Shown one piece after another: positions 1 through 8,918 of a stretch of 64,000 bases of DNA. Positions within the stretch are counted from its first letter, which is position 1; the number at the start of each line of letters is the position of its first letter. The DNA lies in NCBI RefSeq assembly GCF_005796185.1, contig NZ_VAHM01000014.1:1-64000 (forward strand), written 5' to 3'. The notes under the pieces were generated by a model. The model was not told the origin of the DNA. It worked only from the letters and a program-made list of their open reading frames with translations, and searched no databases. This stretch comes from Pseudarthrobacter sp. NamB4 (GTDB lineage: Bacteria > Actinomycetota > Actinomycetes > Actinomycetales > Micrococcaceae). A program made the position numbers and the translations under genes.

Positions 1-307
1 GCAGCCTCATTTCGTCTTTGAATCCTTGGGCCTTTTCATAATGCGAGAAAGCATTATTGATTTCCGAGATTAGCCAGCTTCAGGACGGCCGGTCAAACAG
101 GCGGTCGCGGCTTGCCCCCCAAATGCCTAAGGCGCCCATAATGCGCCGTTTGTGACTGGCGCCAAGCTTACCGGCTCTTGACCCGCAGTGATCCAGGTCA
201 TACAGTTGTTCCACTATCCAATATCTTGATTTCGCGATGTGGAATAACAGAAACGGCGATCAGCCGGTCTCACCGCCACGAAATCCCCTCCAGAATTGAG
301 ACGCATT
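1..307. other. Non-coding region upstream of the NCS1 permease
   Basis: No convincing gene is visible in this stretch. It has lower GC content than the coding DNA around it. It contains a perfect 7-bp inverted repeat (ATAATGC at 38-44, GCATTAT at 51-57, six bases between) and a second, imperfect inverted repeat at 205-248 that is listed separately. It probably holds the promoter and operator region of the permease operon. A gene ending just before the window cannot be excluded. Confidence 0.5.
205..248. promoter_or_regulatory. Imperfect inverted repeat, candidate operator of the permease operon
   Basis: GTTGTTCCAC at 205-214 is mirrored by GTGGAATAAC at 239-248, with 9 of 10 positions complementary. 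The repeat lies about 60 bases ahead of the permease start. TTCCA/TGGAA half-sites resemble those bound by IclR- or GntR-type regulators of purine and hydantoin catabolism, but no such regulator is in the window, so the assignment is inference. Confidence 0.35.
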
Positions 308-1876
308 ATGCAGACCCCTCCCCAGGTCGGCGTTGACGCGATCCAGGACCCGACAGTGAAGCCGGTTGTGCCTGGCCACCAGTCCGCCAGTGTTGAAGAT
401 ATCTGTGCATCAGCGAGCGCAGCATCAGGCCAAGACATCAGCCCCACGCTTTACAACGCGGACCTTGCCCCCACCAAACGTGCCGGCCGCAGCTGGTCGG
501 GCTACAGCATCTTCACCCTCTGGGCCAACGATGTCCACAGCCTCGGCAACTATGCCTTCGCCATCGGATTGTTCGCCCTCGGACTCGGGGGCTGGCAGAT
601 CCTGCTCGCGCTGGGTATCGGGGCTGCCCTGCTTTTCGGCCTCCTGAACCTTTCCGGTTTCATGGGCGTCAAGACCGGTGTTCCCTTCCCGGTGATGAGC
701 CGGATCAGCTTCGGCATTCGCGGCGCCCAAATTGCCAGCCTGCTCCGCGGCGCCGTCGCCATCGCCTGGTTCGGCATCCAGACCTACCTGGCCTCCGTTG
801 TCTTCCGCGTCATGCTCGTGGCAATGTTCCCGGCACTCGGCGGGCTGGACAAGGACTCCATCCTCGGACTCTCCACTCTCGGCTGGATCGCATTCGTTAT
901 TCTCTGGGTTGTACAGCTGGTGATCGTCAGCTTCGGTATGGAGATGATCCGCAAGTACGAGGCGTTCGCCGGACCCGTCATCCTGGCCACCATGGCGGCC
1001 ATCGCCGTCTGGATCTTCGTCGAGGCAGGCGGCTCAATCGCCTGGTCCTCAAACAATGCCCTTGAAGGTCCCGAAATGTGGCTCACCATCTTCGCCGGCG
1101 GAGCTCTCTGGGTCTCGATCTACGGCACCTTTGTCCTGAACTTCTGCGACTTCACCCGCTCCGCTGTCTCGAAGAAGGCAGTGGTCCGGGGCAACTTCTG
1201 GGGCATCCCCATCAACATGCTCGTCTTCGGGGCCATCGTCGTCGTCATGGCAGGCGGCCAGTTCAAGATCAACGGCACCATCATTGAAAGCCCCTCGGAC
1301 ATCGTCCAAACCATCCCCAACACGTTGTTCCTGGTCCTCGCATGCCTGGCCCTGCTGATCCTTACCATCGCGGTGAACCTCATGGCCAACTTCGTGGCCC
1401 CCGTCTACGCCCTGACCAACCTGCTCCCCAAGCACCTGAACTTCCGCAGGGCGGCCATCGCCAGCGCCGTTATCGGACTGGTCATCCTGCCGTGGAACCT
1501 CTACAACAACCCCTTGGTCATCGTGTACTTCCTCGGCGGCCTCGGTGCCCTGCTGGGCCCGCTGTTCGGCGTCGTAATGGCTGACTACTGGCTGATCCGC
1601 CGCGGCAAGGTCAACGTCCCTGAGCTGTACACCGCCTCCCCGGAAGGTGCCTACCATTACAGGAACGGCGTCAACCCCAGGGCAATCATTGCCATGGTGC
1701 CGGCAGCCGTCCTGGCGCTCCTCATTGCGTTTGTCCCCGCACTGGCCCCGGCAGCACCCTTCGCCTGGTTCTTCGCGGCCGGCATCGCGGCCGTGGTGTA
1801 CTTCTTCGTCGCCGACCGCTCGCAGCGCCTCGAAGACCGCGACGGCGAGACCATCGCCGTCGCCAGCACCCACTAA
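308..1876 (+). CDS. NCS1 family nucleobase/hydantoin permease
   Basis: Secondary transporter of the nucleobase:cation symporter-1 family (allantoin, cytosine, uracil, hydantoin), acting in the cytoplasmic membrane. About twelve hydrophobic segments are visible. The N-terminal part has the family's typical NDVHSLGNYAFAIGL and GVPFPVMSRISFG stretches, and the end of the core reads PLFGVVMADYWLIRRG. Length (522 aa) is normal. The ATG at 308 is preferred over an in-frame TTG at 296. A racemase gene follows after 9 bases and then an SDR, which suggests uptake of hydantoins or allantoin-type compounds, as with the Mhp1 transporter and its neighbouring hydantoin racemase. The substrate is inferred. 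Confidence 0.9.
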   Translation: MQTPPQVGVDAIQDPTVKPVVPGHQSASVEDICASASAASGQDISPTLYNADLAPTKRAGRSWSGYSIFTLWANDVHSLGNYAFAIGLFALGLGGWQILLALGIGAALLFGLLNLSGFMGVKTGVPFPVMSRISFGIRGAQIASLLRGAVAIAWFGIQTYLASVVFRVMLVAMFPALGGLDKDSILGLSTLGWIAFVILWVVQLVIVSFGMEMIRKYEAFAGPVILATMAAIAVWIFVEAGGSIAWSSNNALEGPEMWLTIFAGGALWVSIYGTFVLNFCDFTRSAVSKKAVVRGNFWGIPINMLVFGAIVVVMAGGQFKINGTIIESPSDIVQTIPNTLFLVLACLALLILTIAVNLMANFVAPVYALTNLLPKHLNFRRAAIASAVIGLVILPWNLYNNPLVIVYFLGGLGALLGPLFGVVMADYWLIRRGKVNVPELYTASPEGAYHYRNGVNPRAIIAMVPAAVLALLIAFVPALAPAAPFAWFFAAGIAAVVYFFVADRSQRLEDRDGETIAVASTH

Positions 1877-1885
1877 GGAAAGCCC

Positions 1886-2629
1886 ATGCGCATACTCGTT
1901 GCGAACGTCAACACCACCGCCTCCATGACGGAGTCCATCACCGCGCAGGCCCGCAGTATTGCGGCGCCGGGAACGGAAATCGTGGGCATCACGCCACGCT
2001 TCGGCGCCGACTCCTGTGAAGGCAATTTCGAGAGCTACCTGGCGGCCATCGCCGTGATGGACGCTGTGACCTCCTACCCTGACCCGTTCGACGCCGTCGT
2101 CCAGGCGGGCTACGGCGAGCACGGACGGGAGGGACTGCAGGAACTGCTGGACGTTCCAGTGGTGGACATTACCGAGGCCGCCGCCAGCACGGCCATGTTC
2201 CTGGGCCATAGGTATTCGGTGGTCACCACCCTGGACCGGACCGTGCCGCTGATTGAGGACCGGCTCAAGCTGGCCGGCCTGGATGCCAGGTGTGCTTCCA
2301 TCCGGGCCAGCGGCATGGCCGTCCTGGAGCTTGAGGAAGAACCGGAACGGGCGGTGGAAGCCATCATCAGCCAGGCAATGCAGGCCGTCAGCCAGGACAA
2401 AGCCGAAGTGATCGTGCTGGGCTGCGGAGGCATGGCGGGCCTGGACGAGCAGATCCGGCGCCGGGCGGGCGTACCCGTGGTGGACGGTGTGGCGTCCGCC
2501 GTGACCATCGCCGAATCCCTGGTGCGCATGGGCCTGTCCACCTCGAAGGTCCGGACGTACGCTGCGCCGCGGCCCAAGACCGTCATAGGCTGGCCGCTGA
2601 ACAGTCCCGCCGTGCAGGCTTCGCTCTAG
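1886..2629 (+). CDS. Aspartate/glutamate (hydantoin) racemase family protein
   Basis: Cytoplasmic racemase of the Asp/Glu/hydantoin racemase superfamily (247 aa), which uses two cysteines as acid and base. The N-terminus reads RILVANVNTTASMTESI, typical of hydantoin/allantoin racemases. The second catalytic cysteine lies in VIVLGCGGMAGL near residue 175. Where the first is expected (near residue 77) the sequence reads VQAGYGEHGREGLQEL, with glycine instead of the usual cysteine. A good ribosome site (AGGAAAG) precedes the ATG. It lies directly behind the permease gene, so it probably isomerises an imported hydantoin or ureide. The altered first site makes the exact reaction uncertain. Confidence 0.85.
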   Translation: MRILVANVNTTASMTESITAQARSIAAPGTEIVGITPRFGADSCEGNFESYLAAIAVMDAVTSYPDPFDAVVQAGYGEHGREGLQELLDVPVVDITEAAASTAMFLGHRYSVVTTLDRTVPLIEDRLKLAGLDARCASIRASGMAVLELEEEPERAVEAIISQAMQAVSQDKAEVIVLGCGGMAGLDEQIRRRAGVPVVDGVASAVTIAESLVRMGLSTSKVRTYAAPRPKTVIGWPLNSPAVQASL

Positions 2630-2671
2630 CTGCTGCGGCCAGGGAACAAGTGTCAGTACGAGGAGAACCGT

Positions 2672-3433
2672 GTGAACAGTCCCCAGATCCCGGCGCGCGT
2701 GGCGGTGGTTACCGGGGCAGGCTCCGGCATCGGTCGGGCGGTGGCCCGCCTGCTCCTGGCCGACGGTTACGGTGTTGCCCTTGCCGGACGGCGTGAGGCG
2801 CAGCTGGTGGAGACGGCGGACGGCCATCCCCACGCGCTTCCGGTCATCTGCGACATCACCCGGCCCGACGACGTCGAGCACCTTTTCGAGGCCGCCCGCC
2901 AAAGGTGGGGGAGGGTGGACCTGCTGTTCAACAACGCAGGTGTGTTCGGCCCGTCCGCCAGCGTGGATGAAATCTCGCTGGCGGACTGGGACGCCACCGT
3001 CGCGGTTAACCTCACCGGATCCATGCTGTGCGCGGCGGCCGCCGTCAGGACCATGAAGGCGCAGCAGCCGCAGGGCGGGCGGATCATTAACAACGGCTCC
3101 ATTTCCGCGCACTCGCCCCGGCCCCGGACGGTGGCTTACGCAGTGACCAAGCACGCCATGACCGGGCTGACCAAAAGCATCGAGTTGGACGGCCGGGGCT
3201 TTGGCATCACCTGCGGTCAGATCGATATCGGCAACACGGCAACGGAGATCATGGACACCATCGGCGTAGGCGAAGGCGCACTCCAGGCTGACGGCAGCCG
3301 CCGGGTTGAACCCACCTTTCCTGTGGAGGACGCAGCCCGTGCCGTGCTCATGATGGCCAACATGCCGCCGTCTGCCAGCGTCGGTTCCGTGGTGGTGACC
3401 GCCGCCGGCATGCCGTTCATCGGCCGCGGCTAA
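2672..3433 (+). CDS. SDR family oxidoreductase
   Basis: Classical short-chain dehydrogenase/reductase of 253 aa. The NAD(P)-binding motif TGAGSGIG is near residue 14, the NNAG motif near residue 89, and the catalytic Ser and YxxxK pair in NNGSISAHSPRPRTVAYAVTK around residues 143-161. The GTG start is preceded by GAGGAGAA. It follows the racemase on the same strand and may reduce a carbonyl in the same pathway, but the substrate cannot be read from the sequence. Its 3' end faces the sterol-carrier-like gene, with only 7 bases between the stops. Confidence 0.9.
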   Translation: MNSPQIPARVAVVTGAGSGIGRAVARLLLADGYGVALAGRREAQLVETADGHPHALPVICDITRPDDVEHLFEAARQRWGRVDLLFNNAGVFGPSASVDEISLADWDATVAVNLTGSMLCAAAAVRTMKAQQPQGGRIINNGSISAHSPRPRTVAYAVTKHAMTGLTKSIELDGRGFGITCGQIDIGNTATEIMDTIGVGEGALQADGSRRVEPTFPVEDAARAVLMMANMPPSASVGSVVVTAAGMPFIGRG

Positions 3434-3440
3434 AGCGGGA

Positions 3441-3818
3441 CTAAAGGGGCAACAGCGCCGAGAGGTCTGCCCGGAGCCCCGAGGCTGCGACCTTGCCGGC
3501 AGTGACAGCATCAGCCCACGTCAGCTGACCGGTCACCATCCCGAGCCACGTGGCGGCGTCGCACTCAATGACGTTGGGCGGCGTTCCGCGTGTGTGCCGC
3601 GGCCCCTCCACGCACTGCGTGACGCCGAAAGGCGGCACGCGCACCTCCACGGAGTTGCCGGGCGCCCGCGCGGTGACTTCCTCCAGGGAATAGCGGACAG
3701 CAGTGGCGAGCACGGCACGCGGAACGGGAATGTCCGACGGCGGCGCAGCGGCTTCCCGCCACGCGGCGAGAGCGGCGGCGCCTTCCTCCGGGTCGATGCG
3801 GCGACGGGCAACAGCCAT
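3441..3818 (-). CDS. Sterol carrier-like (SCP2-type) family protein
   Basis: Small cytoplasmic protein of 125 aa with the actinobacterial 'sterol carrier family' layout: an N-terminal helical part, then VEVRVPPFGVTQCVEGPRH, and a C-terminal TWLGMVTGQLTWADAVTAGKVAASGLRADLSALLPL-type SCP2 fold ending. This family is commonly encoded near purine biosynthesis genes in actinobacteria, and here purD-purC lie about 3 kb away. It probably binds a hydrophobic ligand, and no catalytic residue is evident. The ATG at 3818 is chosen; an in-frame GTG at 3836 would add six residues. Confidence 0.75.
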   Translation of the reverse strand: MAVARRRIDPEEGAAALAAWREAAAPPSDIPVPRAVLATAVRYSLEEVTARAPGNSVEVRVPPFGVTQCVEGPRHTRGTPPNVIECDAATWLGMVTGQLTWADAVTAGKVAASGLRADLSALLPL

Positions 3819-3886
3819 GGTTCCGGCTTCTTTCACTTAAGGATGCGGGCGGCAAAGGCAACCAGATTAGCAGTGTGCGGTGACCG

Positions 3887-4903
3887 CTAGTCCAGCAGCG
3901 CCGAAACAGCCGGGCCAAGCCGGATCCTGCCCACTGGCCGGCCACCGCCCATGACGGGATCAACCACTTTCTCGAGGACGCTCGCAACGCCAGGGATATC
4001 CACCGCGCCGGCCGCTGCCAGGAGGGTCAAAGCCACGAGCGACGTGGCACGCACGTTGCCGTCCAGGATTTTCACTGCCACTGAAACACCCTGCGCCGTG
4101 GCCATCGCCAGGACACCTTCTGCGCCGATCTTGGCGATAATTTCCAGCTCGTCCATGACCAGGGTGTTGGCCTCGCCGATGCCCTGCACCGCCCAGGGAT
4201 AGTCCAGCATGGAGGTGGCAATGGTGGCAGCACGGGCGCTGAAACTCTGGTCGCCCGGGGCTTTCGCCAGCTGGGAATATCCCTTGGACAGGCCCTTGAG
4301 GGACACCGCCGCCACGGGCGCCCCGCAGCCGTCAACGCCGAGATGGGCGATCTTCTCGCCCGTGTATTCCTCGATCACCGTACGGATTCGTTGCTGCAGC
4401 GGATGGTTGGGTTCCAGGTAGCTGTGAGTATCCCAGCCGTTCTCGGTGCAGGCCCAGAGGAAGGCGGCGTGCTTGCCGGAACAGTTGTAGGCCAGGCGGG
4501 ACTTGCCGTTTTCCGACCGCACCAGCCAGTTACGGGCCGTCTCGTCCTGCGGCCAGGCCTCCGGGCACTGCAGCTGGTCCTCGCGCACGCCTGCCGCCTT
4601 GAGCATCCCGGCAACCACGTCCATGTGGTCCAGGGATCCTGTGTGGCTGCCGCAGGCCACGGCCACCTGGGCTCCGCGCAGCGGAACGCCGGACTGCATG
4701 GCGGCCAGGGCCTGGAACGGTTTGAGGGTGGACCTGGCATAAACGGGCGTGGTGATGTCGCCAAGTTCGGTGACCACGGTTCCGTCCGCTGCCAGGAGCA
4801 CGGCAGATCCGATGTGCCGCGACTCCACGAAACCGCTCCGTTCAATCACGGCCAGTTCCACTGCGGAGTCGACGGTAAAGGTGGCATGCGGGTTGTGGGG
4901 CAT
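3887..4903 (-). CDS. Asparaginase (AnsA/thermolabile type II-like family)
   Basis: 338-aa protein of the Rhizobium-type/thermolabile asparaginase family, which hydrolyses L-asparagine to aspartate and ammonia. Diagnostic features are the N-terminal ESRHIGSAVLLAADG segment, the YARSTLKPFQALA stretch with its candidate nucleophile serine, the ACGSHTG motif and LAYNCSGKHAAFLWAC near the middle. The length is normal. It lies upstream of the sterol-carrier-like gene on the same strand, with 68 bases between. It has no signal peptide, so it acts in the cytoplasm. Confidence 0.9.
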   Translation of the reverse strand: MPHNPHATFTVDSAVELAVIERSGFVESRHIGSAVLLAADGTVVTELGDITTPVYARSTLKPFQALAAMQSGVPLRGAQVAVACGSHTGSLDHMDVVAGMLKAAGVREDQLQCPEAWPQDETARNWLVRSENGKSRLAYNCSGKHAAFLWACTENGWDTHSYLEPNHPLQQRIRTVIEEYTGEKIAHLGVDGCGAPVAAVSLKGLSKGYSQLAKAPGDQSFSARAATIATSMLDYPWAVQGIGEANTLVMDELEIIAKIGAEGVLAMATAQGVSVAVKILDGNVRATSLVALTLLAAAGAVDIPGVASVLEKVVDPVMGGGRPVGRIRLGPAVSALLD

Positions 4904-4939
4904 GGTGCCAGTCTAGGGGCCGCCCTTTCGAATGCCGCG

Positions 4940-6532
4940 CTACTGGACGGTTACCATGACGGATTGCCAGCCGGACGCGCCGTCGGGAACCGGGTCTGCC
5001 CGCTGGTCCGTCTGCACTTCGCCCGTGCCGTCCGTAGCCCGGACCTTGAGGTAGTGCTGCCCGGGAGCGGCCTCCCACTGCAAGGACCATTGCCGCCAGG
5101 TAATCAGTGAAGCCTCTGCAGAGAGATCCGCCTCCATCCACTCGCCGTCGTCCACCTGGACCTCCACTTTGGAGATGCCGCGCGTCTGGGCCCAGGCCGT
5201 CCCACCCACGGCAACTGTCCCGGCGGGCACCTTGGCGAAGGACTTGGGCACGTCCACCCGGGCCATGGTCTTGATCGGCCCGCGCTCCGACCAGCCGCGC
5301 TCTGTCCAGTACGCCCTGCTGTCAGCGAACCGGGTCACTTCGAGGTCAACCACCCATTTGGTGGCGGAAACAAATCCGTACAGACCGGGGACCACCATCC
5401 GTACGGGATAGCCGTGCTCCAGCGGCAGCGGCCCGCCGTTCATACCGATAGCCAGCATGGCGTCCCGGTCGTCCTGCAGGACCTCCAACGGGGTGGAAGC
5501 GCTGAAACCGTCGACGGACGTGGAGAGCACCATGTCGGCGCCGGCCATCGGCCTGGCCTGCTTCAATACCTCGCGGAGGGGCAGGCCCAGCCATCTCGCG
5601 TTTCCGGCCAGGTTTCCGCCCACCGGATTGGACACACAGGTAAGCGTGACGTGGGACTCGATCAGCTTGGCGTCGAGCAGGTCCTGGAAGGTGAGGCGGA
5701 CCTCCTCCTCAACCATGCCGTGCACGCGGAGCTCCCAATTGTCCACATCGATCTCCGGCACGCTGAGGGCGGTATCAATGCGGTAAAACTCGCCGTTCGG
5801 CGTCAGCCACGGCGTAACTTCCGGCACGGGTGACTGGACTCCCGCCGGAACAGCCGGAGCAGGCCTGGCCGGGGCGGGGAGCTGCAACGCATCGCGGGCC
5901 TGGAGAATGTTGCTGCGGGCTGCACCTAGCAGCCTTCCGCCTGTGGCGGCCAGGCCGGCGGCGGCCGCCGTGATTCCTGCGGCCGCGAAAAAGCGGCGGC
6001 GGCTCGCCCCCGGGCGGGGAGCGTCTTCCCTGGGGTCAGCGTCAACGGCGGCGCTGGCCGGCACTTCCGGCCACGTCTGCACGCCCCGGACCCTGGCCAC
6101 CAGCAGGCGCAGCACCAGCAACCCGGCGAAGGTTCCCACCACCGATGGGACGGCGTCGAGGGCTCCGACCCCCGCCCGCGTGACCACGCTGGCCACAATG
6201 ACACCGCCCATGAACAGGACGCCCAGCACTCCCCATGCCCACCGCCGGTACGCCACGACCCCCAGTGCGCAGGCCAGCACGGCGATGGTCAGGCCCATGC
6301 CCACGAAGAGCGCCGCCTTGTCATTGGTGCCGAACGTGGCGATGGCAAAGTCCTTCAGCCAGGACGGCGTGAAGTCGATGAAGGTAGATCCCAGGGCGAT
6401 CATCGGAGTGGCGCGGGCAGTGAAGAACGCCCCGAGCAGTTCGGCCACGGCAAGGACGACGGCGGCAGCCACCACGCCTGCCAGCGCGGCCATTGCGGCG
6501 GGTCCTTTGAGCCAGTCCGTCATCTTCTTCAT
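4940..6532 (-). CDS. Membrane-anchored molybdopterin-dependent oxidoreductase (sulfite oxidase/YedY-like)
   Basis: 530-aa protein with four hydrophobic segments in the first ~150 residues. A twin-arginine-like SRRRFFAAAG segment near residue 177 follows, then a sulfite-oxidase-type molybdopterin domain and a C-terminal dimerisation domain. The conserved molybdenum-ligating cysteine is in SHVTLTCVSNPVGGNLAG near residue 300. The catalytic part should face the outside of the membrane. Electron partners are not encoded nearby. It is divergent from purD with about 75 bases between. Homologues are common in actinobacteria, usually with unknown substrate. Confidence 0.88.
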   Translation of the reverse strand: MKKMTDWLKGPAAMAALAGVVAAAVVLAVAELLGAFFTARATPMIALGSTFIDFTPSWLKDFAIATFGTNDKAALFVGMGLTIAVLACALGVVAYRRWAWGVLGVLFMGGVIVASVVTRAGVGALDAVPSVVGTFAGLLVLRLLVARVRGVQTWPEVPASAAVDADPREDAPRPGASRRRFFAAAGITAAAAGLAATGGRLLGAARSNILQARDALQLPAPARPAPAVPAGVQSPVPEVTPWLTPNGEFYRIDTALSVPEIDVDNWELRVHGMVEEEVRLTFQDLLDAKLIESHVTLTCVSNPVGGNLAGNARWLGLPLREVLKQARPMAGADMVLSTSVDGFSASTPLEVLQDDRDAMLAIGMNGGPLPLEHGYPVRMVVPGLYGFVSATKWVVDLEVTRFADSRAYWTERGWSERGPIKTMARVDVPKSFAKVPAGTVAVGGTAWAQTRGISKVEVQVDDGEWMEADLSAEASLITWRQWSLQWEAAPGQHYLKVRATDGTGEVQTDQRADPVPDGASGWQSVMVTVQ

Positions 6533-6606
6533 GAAGAGGATTCGGAGCGGGCGGGCTCCCGGATTGATGTGCCGGCAGGGAAAGACACAGCTTAGGAGCG
6601 GGCAGG

Positions 6607-7941
6607 GTGCACAAAGTAGGCTTGGAGACTGTGAAGGTACTCGTCATTGGCCCCGGAGGCCGCGAACACGCCATTGTCCGCTCCCTGCTCGCAGACCCCA
6701 ACGTGTCCGAGGTCCACGCAGCTCCCGGAAACGCCGGCATCAGCAGGCTGGTCCCCACCCATAAGATCAACGCCAATGATCCCGAGGCCGTGGCCGCGCT
6801 GGCCACTAAGCTGACCGTTGACCTGGTGGTGGTGGGTCCCGAGGCGCCGTTGGCAGCAGGTGTTTCCGACGCCGTCCGTGAAGCCGGTATCCCCGTGTTC
6901 GGCCCCAGCAAAGCCGCCGCGCAGCTTGAGGCCTCCAAGGCGTTCGCCAAGGAGATCATGGCGGAGGCCGGGGTTCCCACGGCCATGGCCATGGTTGCCA
7001 CCAACGCGGAGGAAGCCGCGTCCGCGCTGGACACCTTTGGCGCACCGTATGTGGTGAAGGACGATGGACTTGCCGCCGGCAAGGGCGTGGTGGTTACCAA
7101 AGACCGCGGGGAAGCCCTGGCCCACGCCCAGTCCTGCTTTGATGCGGGCGGTTCCGTGGTGATCGAGGAGTTCCTGGACGGACCCGAGGTCTCCCTCTTC
7201 GTCCTCTGCGACGGCCACAACACCGTTGCGCTCTCACCTGCCCAGGACTTCAAGCGGATCTTCGACAATGACGAAGGCCCGAACACCGGCGGCATGGGCG
7301 CCTACACCCCGCTGGAGTGGGCGCCCGAAGGCCTGGTCCAGGAAGTCATTGACCGGGTGGCGCAGCCCACCGTCAATGAGATGGCCCGCCGCGGCACCCC
7401 ATTCGTCGGCGTCCTGTTCGTGGGGCTGGCACTTACCTCGCGCGGCACCCGCGTGATCGAATTCAACGTCCGCTTCGGCGATCCGGAAACCCAGGCCGTC
7501 CTGGCGCGGCTCAAGACTCCGCTCGGCGCCCTGCTGCTCGCAGCCGCCAAGGGCGAACTGGACAAGGCGGAAGAGCTGCGCTGGGCGAAGGAAACTGCTG
7601 TCGCCGTCGTCGTAGCCGCCGAAAACTACCCGGACACCCCGCGTACCGGGGACCGCATCCGGGGACTGAAGAAGGTGGAGGAGCTGGAGGGCGTGCACGT
7701 CATCCACGCCGGCACCGCCTTTGACGAGGACGGCAAAGTGGTGTCCGCCGGTGGCCGCGTGCTTGCCGTCGTCGCGCTGGGCAGCGACCTGGTTGAGGCG
7801 CGCGAAAAAGCGTACGACGGCGTGGAACTGGTGCAGCTTGAGGGCTCGCAGTTCCGCAGTGACATCGGTGGCAAGGCCGCTCGCGGGGAGATCAAGGTTC
7901 CCTCCGGCGCTGCCCCATCCCAGAACAAGACGAAGGCCTAG
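6607..7941 (+). CDS. purD: Phosphoribosylamine-glycine ligase (GAR synthetase)
   Basis: Second step of de novo purine synthesis: joins glycine to phosphoribosylamine with ATP, in the cytosol. The N-domain motif VLVIGPGGREHAI is at the start, the ATP-grasp region around residues 105-300 includes YVVKDDGLAAGKGVV, and the signature RFGDPETQAVL is near residue 290. The GTG at 6607 gives 444 aa. A second GTG at 6631, directly before KVLVIGPGG, is the more usual family start. purC follows after a single base, so the two are cotranscribed. Confidence 0.97.
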   Translation: MHKVGLETVKVLVIGPGGREHAIVRSLLADPNVSEVHAAPGNAGISRLVPTHKINANDPEAVAALATKLTVDLVVVGPEAPLAAGVSDAVREAGIPVFGPSKAAAQLEASKAFAKEIMAEAGVPTAMAMVATNAEEAASALDTFGAPYVVKDDGLAAGKGVVVTKDRGEALAHAQSCFDAGGSVVIEEFLDGPEVSLFVLCDGHNTVALSPAQDFKRIFDNDEGPNTGGMGAYTPLEWAPEGLVQEVIDRVAQPTVNEMARRGTPFVGVLFVGLALTSRGTRVIEFNVRFGDPETQAVLARLKTPLGALLLAAAKGELDKAEELRWAKETAVAVVVAAENYPDTPRTGDRIRGLKKVEELEGVHVIHAGTAFDEDGKVVSAGGRVLAVVALGSDLVEAREKAYDGVELVQLEGSQFRSDIGGKAARGEIKVPSGAAPSQNKTKA

Positions 7942-7942
7942 C

Positions 7943-8881
7943 ATGAGCGAAACCCCATCACCCCGCGGCTTCAGCACGAAGACACTTGACCTGCCGGGAT
8001 GGACACACGTCTACTCCGGGAAAGTCAGGGACCTCTATGAGCCGGCTGACGAGGCCATCGTGCAGCGGGTCGGCCAGGACTGCGTGCTGGTGGTTGCCAG
8101 CGACCGGATCAGTGCGTTCGACCACGTCCTCTCCAGCGGGATCCCGGACAAGGGACGCATCCTTACCCAGCTGAGCCTGTGGTGGTTTGACCAGCTGGAC
8201 GTGGAACACCATGTGCTGGGATCCACCGTGGAGGACGGCGTGCCGGCCGAGGTTGAGGGCCGCGCCATGATCTGCAAGAAGCTGGACATGTTCCCGGTGG
8301 AATGCATCGCCCGCGGCTACCTCACCGGCTCAGGCCTGCAGGAGTACCGTTCTTCGGGGACCGTGTGCAGCATCCCCCTGCCGGAAGGCCTGGTGGACGG
8401 TTCGCGGCTGGAGCACGCCATCTTCACTCCGTCTGCCAAGGCCGAGGTGGGCGAGCATGACGAGAACATCACCTACGACGCTGTGGTGGCGATGGTGGGT
8501 GACGACATTGCCGCCCGACTGAGCGAGCTCACGCTGAATATCTACACCACTGCCGAGAAGATTGCGCGGGAGCGCGGGATCATCCTGGCGGATACGAAGG
8601 TGGAGTTCGGTTACGATCCGGTCTCGGGATCCATCACACTGGGAGATGAAGTGCTGACGCCGGATTCCTCACGGTTCTGGGATGCTGCCACCTATCAGCC
8701 GGGCCGGGCACAGCCATCCTATGACAAGCAGTATGTACGGGACTGGCTCACATCGGCCGAATCGGGCTGGGATAGGTCTTCCGATACTCCTCCGCCGGCG
8801 TTGCCTGCCGAGGTGGTTGCCCGCACCCGCAGCCGCTACGTCGAGGCCTACGAGAAGCTCACCGGGAGAACCTTCGCCTGA
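7943..8881 (+). CDS. purC: Phosphoribosylaminoimidazole-succinocarboxamide synthase (SAICAR synthetase)
   Basis: Purine biosynthesis enzyme that condenses CAIR with aspartate using ATP (312 aa). Characteristic motifs are YSGKVRDLYE near the N-terminus, VASDRISAFDHVLSSGIPDKG, and the C-terminal LADTKVEFG. The ATG at 7943, one base after the purD stop, fits the family length. A reading frame open further upstream inside purD is not part of the gene. A hairpin lies just past the stop. Confidence 0.97.
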   Translation: MSETPSPRGFSTKTLDLPGWTHVYSGKVRDLYEPADEAIVQRVGQDCVLVVASDRISAFDHVLSSGIPDKGRILTQLSLWWFDQLDVEHHVLGSTVEDGVPAEVEGRAMICKKLDMFPVECIARGYLTGSGLQEYRSSGTVCSIPLPEGLVDGSRLEHAIFTPSAKAEVGEHDENITYDAVVAMVGDDIAARLSELTLNIYTTAEKIARERGIILADTKVEFGYDPVSGSITLGDEVLTPDSSRFWDAATYQPGRAQPSYDKQYVRDWLTSAESGWDRSSDTPPPALPAEVVARTRSRYVEAYEKLTGRTFA

Positions 8882-8902
8882 CGGGAGCCCCAGCTGCTCC
8901 CG
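8882..8902. terminator. Hairpin between convergent purC and XRE-TPR gene
   Basis: CGGGAGC (8882-8888) pairs perfectly with GCTCCCG (8896-8902). It sits directly after the purC stop and before the stop of the opposing regulator gene. There is no clear T-tract, so it may be a weak or bidirectional terminator. Confidence 0.45.
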
Positions 8903-8918
8903 GCGGACGGCGTCTTGC

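Noticed and set aside
38-57. Rho-independent terminator at the left edge
   Set aside because: The ATAATGC/GCATTAT hairpin is short and AT-rich with no T-tract, so it is noted only as an inverted repeat.
1049-3511. 820-codon antisense open frame across the permease, racemase and SDR genes
   Set aside because: It opposes three well-supported genes, has low-complexity His/Gly/Asp-rich content and no recognisable domain; it is a by-product of high GC codon use. Similar long antisense frames at 12833-14530, 16308-17951, 24589-26379 and 42035-43543 were rejected for the same reason.
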